Shown one piece after another: positions 7,036 through 8,949 of a DNA stretch of 8,949 nucleotides. The position numbers and the translations under genes are program-made. Position 1 is the stretch's first letter. Every line of letters starts with the position of its first letter. Source of the stretch: Peptococcaceae bacterium (GTDB lineage: Bacteria > Bacillota > Desulfotomaculia > Desulfotomaculales > Desulfocucumaceae); contig JAAXTT010000053.1 in assembly GCA_013336365.1 (NCBI GenBank), positions 1 through 8,949 of the forward strand, read 5' to 3'. The notes below the pieces were generated by a model, which was not told where the DNA came from, ran no database searches, and saw only the letters and a list, made by a program, of their open reading frames with translations.

Positions 7036-7097
7036 CACATCAAGATAAGATAAAAACACCAGTAACTGTCCTGGTGTTTTTATCTTATCTTGATGTG
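7036..7097. terminator. Shared bidirectional terminator inside a 27-bp perfect inverted repeat
   Basis: The arms 7036-7062 and 7071-7097 are exact reverse complements around an 8-base loop (7063-7070). The inner part, AAAAACACCAG paired with CTGGTGTTTTT, can end + strand transcription from the membrane peptide gene. On the - strand the full 27-bp stem is followed directly by T8 (complement of 7028-7035), which makes a strong terminator for the glycosyltransferase gene. It lies exactly between the two convergent genes. Confidence 0.92.
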
Positions 7098-7106
7098 AAT
7101 ATTATT

Positions 7107-8261
7107 TTACTTAGAATTGTTTTTTGCATAAATCAGTTCTTCGTAACAAGTGACAAGCTTCTGTGCACTTATAGCAGATGATAGGTTAAAGGAATTTTCA
7201 TATGCTGTCTGTCCCATCCGGTTCCTTAAGTCAATGTCAGATAAAAGCAGCTCCAGCTTTTCTTGGAAGTCATCAAAGGAATTATCAGTTAGAAAACCAT
7301 CAATCCCATGCTCTATCATATCTCCGACCCCATAAGCGTTAACAGCCAATGCAGGAACACCTGCTGCCTTTGCTTCACCGATAACCAGTCCTTGAGTTTC
7401 TGTTATTGAGGCAAAAACAAACAAATATGCACTATTGTAATATTTTGCCACCTCTTTTCTATCCAAGACACCGGTAAATATTATTTTATCTCCAACACCT
7501 AGGGAAAAGGCCATTTCCTTTAAATTATCCTCCTCAGGACCACCCCCCACCAGCACCATTTGGGTGTCAGGATATCGAGCATGAATTCGTGCAAAAACAT
7601 GAATTAGGAAAGGAAGGTTTTTTTCCTGTCCCAGCCTTCCGACACAAAGCAACACTCGAGTATCTTTAGGTAAACCATGCTTTGTATGAATATAGCTTTG
7701 TTGGTCCTTCAGAGCAAAACATTCAATATCTATTCCGGTAGGTATTGTCTGGATATCGGCTGTAATTCCATTTTTTCTTAGATAATCTGCTATTGAATCT
7801 GTAGGAGTAATGACAAGATCACAACTATTACAGAAGTCTCGATAGTATCTCCTGGTTATATCCTTAGTGAGACTTTGAAGAAAGGGAATATAGTGGGTAT
7901 ACAAATCATAAAGCGTATGAAAAGTAAAAACCAGCGGCACATCTAATGACCGGGCATATTTTGCCCCAAGTCTTCCTAGAATAAAAGGTGACTGAACATG
8001 AATTATATCTGGCATAATCTTTTTCATGGCAGGTCTGAGCTTAATAGAAATAGGTATAGCAATTGTAAAATCCGGATTAGTTGGCGCCGGCAAGGAAGCA
8101 AATCTAAAAACCCGACTATCCTTTATGCATTTAGGATAGCTTGGTGCAAAAATATCTACCTGGTGACCTAAAGTTCTTAGTTCTCTTGTGAACAAATCTA
8201 TTGATTCAACTACCCCACTTCTGTATGGCCGGTAGCTGTCTGTGAAAATTCCTATCTTCAT
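7107..8261 (-). CDS. Glycosyltransferase family 4 (GT-B fold)
   Basis: This 384-residue cytoplasmic or membrane-associated enzyme transfers a sugar from an activated donor. The N-terminus (MKIGIFTDSYRPYRSGVVES) is typical of GT4 enzymes that act on lipids or glycans, with the glycine loop of the acceptor domain. The donor domain begins near the CVGRLGQEKN segment, and the EX7E motif is complete (E288 and E296 in ITETQGLVIGE). No signal peptide or transmembrane span is evident. Relatives include diacylglycerol glucosyltransferases and GDP-mannose-dependent mannosyltransferases, and the sequence does not let me choose. The start is backed by a GGGGG run (complement of 8267-8271), 5 bases upstream of the ATG. 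It is convergent with the membrane peptide gene and follows the ComFB gene on the same strand, separated by a hairpin. Confidence 0.9.
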   Translation of the reverse strand: MKIGIFTDSYRPYRSGVVESIDLFTRELRTLGHQVDIFAPSYPKCIKDSRVFRFASLPAPTNPDFTIAIPISIKLRPAMKKIMPDIIHVQSPFILGRLGAKYARSLDVPLVFTFHTLYDLYTHYIPFLQSLTKDITRRYYRDFCNSCDLVITPTDSIADYLRKNGITADIQTIPTGIDIECFALKDQQSYIHTKHGLPKDTRVLLCVGRLGQEKNLPFLIHVFARIHARYPDTQMVLVGGGPEEDNLKEMAFSLGVGDKIIFTGVLDRKEVAKYYNSAYLFVFASITETQGLVIGEAKAAGVPALAVNAYGVGDMIEHGIDGFLTDNSFDDFQEKLELLLSDIDLRNRMGQTAYENSFNLSSAISAQKLVTCYEELIYAKNNSK

Positions 8262-8304
8262 GGGATCCCCCTGTATTTTAATATTGGCTGGATTAATTTA
8301 AATA

Positions 8305-8337
8305 AAGTCTTACCACTAAAAGAATGTGGCAAGACTT
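8305..8337 (-). terminator. Probable terminator or attenuator between ComFB and glycosyltransferase genes
   Basis: Arms 8305-8316 and 8326-8337 surround a 9-base loop. Read on the - strand, the 12-bp stem pairs fully with one G-U wobble and is followed by TTTATTTAAATT. Read on the + strand, the same position is an A-C mismatch, so the structure belongs to the - strand transcript. The downstream T run is interrupted, so partial read-through into the glycosyltransferase gene is possible. Confidence 0.6.
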
Positions 8338-8358
8338 CCTACTTCCTAATAAGATTTT

Positions 8359-8634
8359 TTATCCATGCTTTGGATTTGAACTTACAATCTGAATTGCCTT
8401 GATAAGCTCTGAGGTTACGTGAGCTCTTCCACCTATTAAATCATAGTCAACTCGTTTTAGAATATTCCCCTTTTCCTCCACAACGTACTGGGGAGGCATA
8501 TTGTTTAGTGCCAATGCCTTTATATCCTCAGAGCACTTATCACAGGTGCAAATATCAGGATTTGTCTTTTTATATTCCGACAGTAAAGGGGTCAACATTT
8601 CATTGACCACGACTTCAATATAATTCCTGTACAT
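8359..8634 (-). CDS. comFB: ComFB-family protein (late competence development protein family)
   Basis: This 91-residue protein matches the ComFB family, named after a gene of the Bacillus subtilis comF operon. Recognisable features are the N-terminal helix with VVVNEML, the cysteine cluster C29-x-C31-x2-C34 (CTCDKC), likely a metal site, and the signature DIKALALNNMPPQYV (residues 37-51). The length is usual for the family. No comFA or comFC lies nearby, so a competence role is not supported by context. Some cyanobacterial ComFB-domain proteins have been reported as cyclic di-GMP receptors; whether this one binds a nucleotide is open. The start 5 bases after the FmdE stop codon is backed by AGGAGG (complement of 8645-8650) inside the upstream gene, so the pair is probably translationally coupled. 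Confidence 0.87.
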   Translation of the reverse strand: MYRNYIEVVVNEMLTPLLSEYKKTNPDICTCDKCSEDIKALALNNMPPQYVVEEKGNILKRVDYDLIGGRAHVTSELIKAIQIVSSNPKHG

Positions 8635-8639
8635 TTTTA

Positions 8640-8949
8640 TTATACCTCCTTACTTTGTTTTGAACAGGGCAGACACAGGAGATGATTATTACTGCTTACT
8701 GTTCTGGTTTCCATAACTTTTTCACCACAGCTATTACAAATAATTGATTTATATATTTTGGCTTTTGGTGGGATATCAACAGTAACCTCTTTAATTTCAA
8801 AGTATTCTGACCCGGCTGTCAATATTTTTTCAATATGTTTTTCCTGTAGGGCCATAAAATTATTTTTTTCTTCCCTGCTTGCTGTATTCTCAAAAACCGC
8901 ACTGCGAAGAGCACTTAATTCAGGATTATTAAATGCCTCACTCTTGACA
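8640..8949 (-). CDS. FmdE-family protein, C-terminal part (start beyond the right window edge)
   Basis: The frame stays open to the window edge, so the ATG at 8855 is internal and the true start lies outside. About 102 C-terminal residues are visible. The part upstream of that ATG reads ELSALRSAVFENTASREEK, followed by an ALQEKHIEKIL helix, a pattern I recognise from FmdE proteins (named from the formylmethanofuran dehydrogenase operon of methanogens). The end holds a treble-clef-like zinc ribbon, C-x2-C-GEKVMETR and later C-x2-C (LCLPC). Bacterial homologues occur in many anaerobes and their biochemical role is not settled, although a link with molybdenum or tungsten enzymes is often assumed. 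No such enzyme is in the window. It is co-transcribed with the ComFB gene, whose ribosome binding site sits in its last codons. Confidence 0.82.
   Translation of the reverse strand, partial: VKSEAFNNPELSALRSAVFENTASREEKNNFMALQEKHIEKILTAGSEYFEIKEVTVDIPPKAKIYKSIICNSCGEKVMETRTVSSNNHLLCLPCSKQSKEV
8645..8651 (-). promoter_or_regulatory. ComFB ribosome binding site inside the end of the FmdE gene
   Basis: AAGGAGG on the - strand overlaps the last sense codons (Lys-Glu-Val) of the FmdE-family gene and lies 10 bases before the ComFB ATG. This arrangement implies one transcript and coupled translation. Confidence 0.8.

Noticed and set aside
8853..8855. The ATG read on the - strand at 8855 as the start of a 71-residue zinc-finger protein.
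   Set aside because: The frame continues upstream to the window edge with FmdE-like sequence, and no ribosome binding site precedes this ATG, so the 71-residue form is an artefact of the window edge.
1..8949. CRISPR arrays, tRNA or rRNA genes, insertion sequences, attachment sites and riboswitches.
   Set aside because: No regularly spaced direct repeats, cloverleaf, transposase-like frame, terminal repeats flanking a gene, or leader-type structured region was seen. The two palindromes are in intergenic terminator positions with different sequences and no flanking target duplication that I can see.

Overview
The window looks like chromosomal DNA of a low-GC anaerobic bacterium, most likely a clostridial member of the Bacillota. 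The evidence is strong AGGAGG-type ribosome binding sites, AT-rich codon use, tight same-strand gene packing, and a gene set typical of propionate metabolism through methylmalonyl-CoA. From memory, the order (split methylmalonyl-CoA mutase, epimerase, carboxyltransferase, malate dehydrogenase, transcarboxylase 5S) resembles the mmc cluster of the syntrophic propionate oxidiser Pelotomaculum. The species cannot be fixed from this sequence, and syntrophic oxidation cannot be told from propionate-forming fermentation because the pathway is reversible.

Region 1 (1-6309, + strand) is one compact operon whose start lies outside the window. It holds the catalytic subunit of methylmalonyl-CoA mutase (5' end missing), the separate cobalamin-binding subunit, methylmalonyl-CoA epimerase, the carboxyltransferase (12S/MmdA-type), an NAD-dependent malate dehydrogenase, and the pyruvate/oxaloacetate carboxyltransferase (5S-type). 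Together they can move a carboxyl group between oxaloacetate/pyruvate and propionyl-CoA/methylmalonyl-CoA, epimerise methylmalonyl-CoA, rearrange it to succinyl-CoA, and connect malate with oxaloacetate. The biotin carrier that must join the 12S and 5S parts is not in the window. The operon ends at a 29-bp perfect inverted repeat containing a terminator.

Region 2 (6310-7097, + strand) is sparse. It holds a 70-residue cysteine-rich protein built from two 17-residue repeats, a 265-base stretch with no gene I can support, and an unlisted 29-residue single-span membrane peptide with a good ribosome binding site. A second perfect inverted repeat (27 bp) follows and serves as a shared terminator for convergent transcription.

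Region 3 (7107-8949, - strand) reads leftward: the C-terminal part of an FmdE-family protein (its start lies beyond the right edge), a ComFB-family protein whose ribosome binding site lies in the last codons of the FmdE gene, a hairpin, and then a GT4-type glycosyltransferase.

The metabolic operon is a known type of system. The least explained items are the two unusually long perfect palindromes, the tandem-repeat cysteine protein, the membrane micropeptide and the FmdE/ComFB pair.
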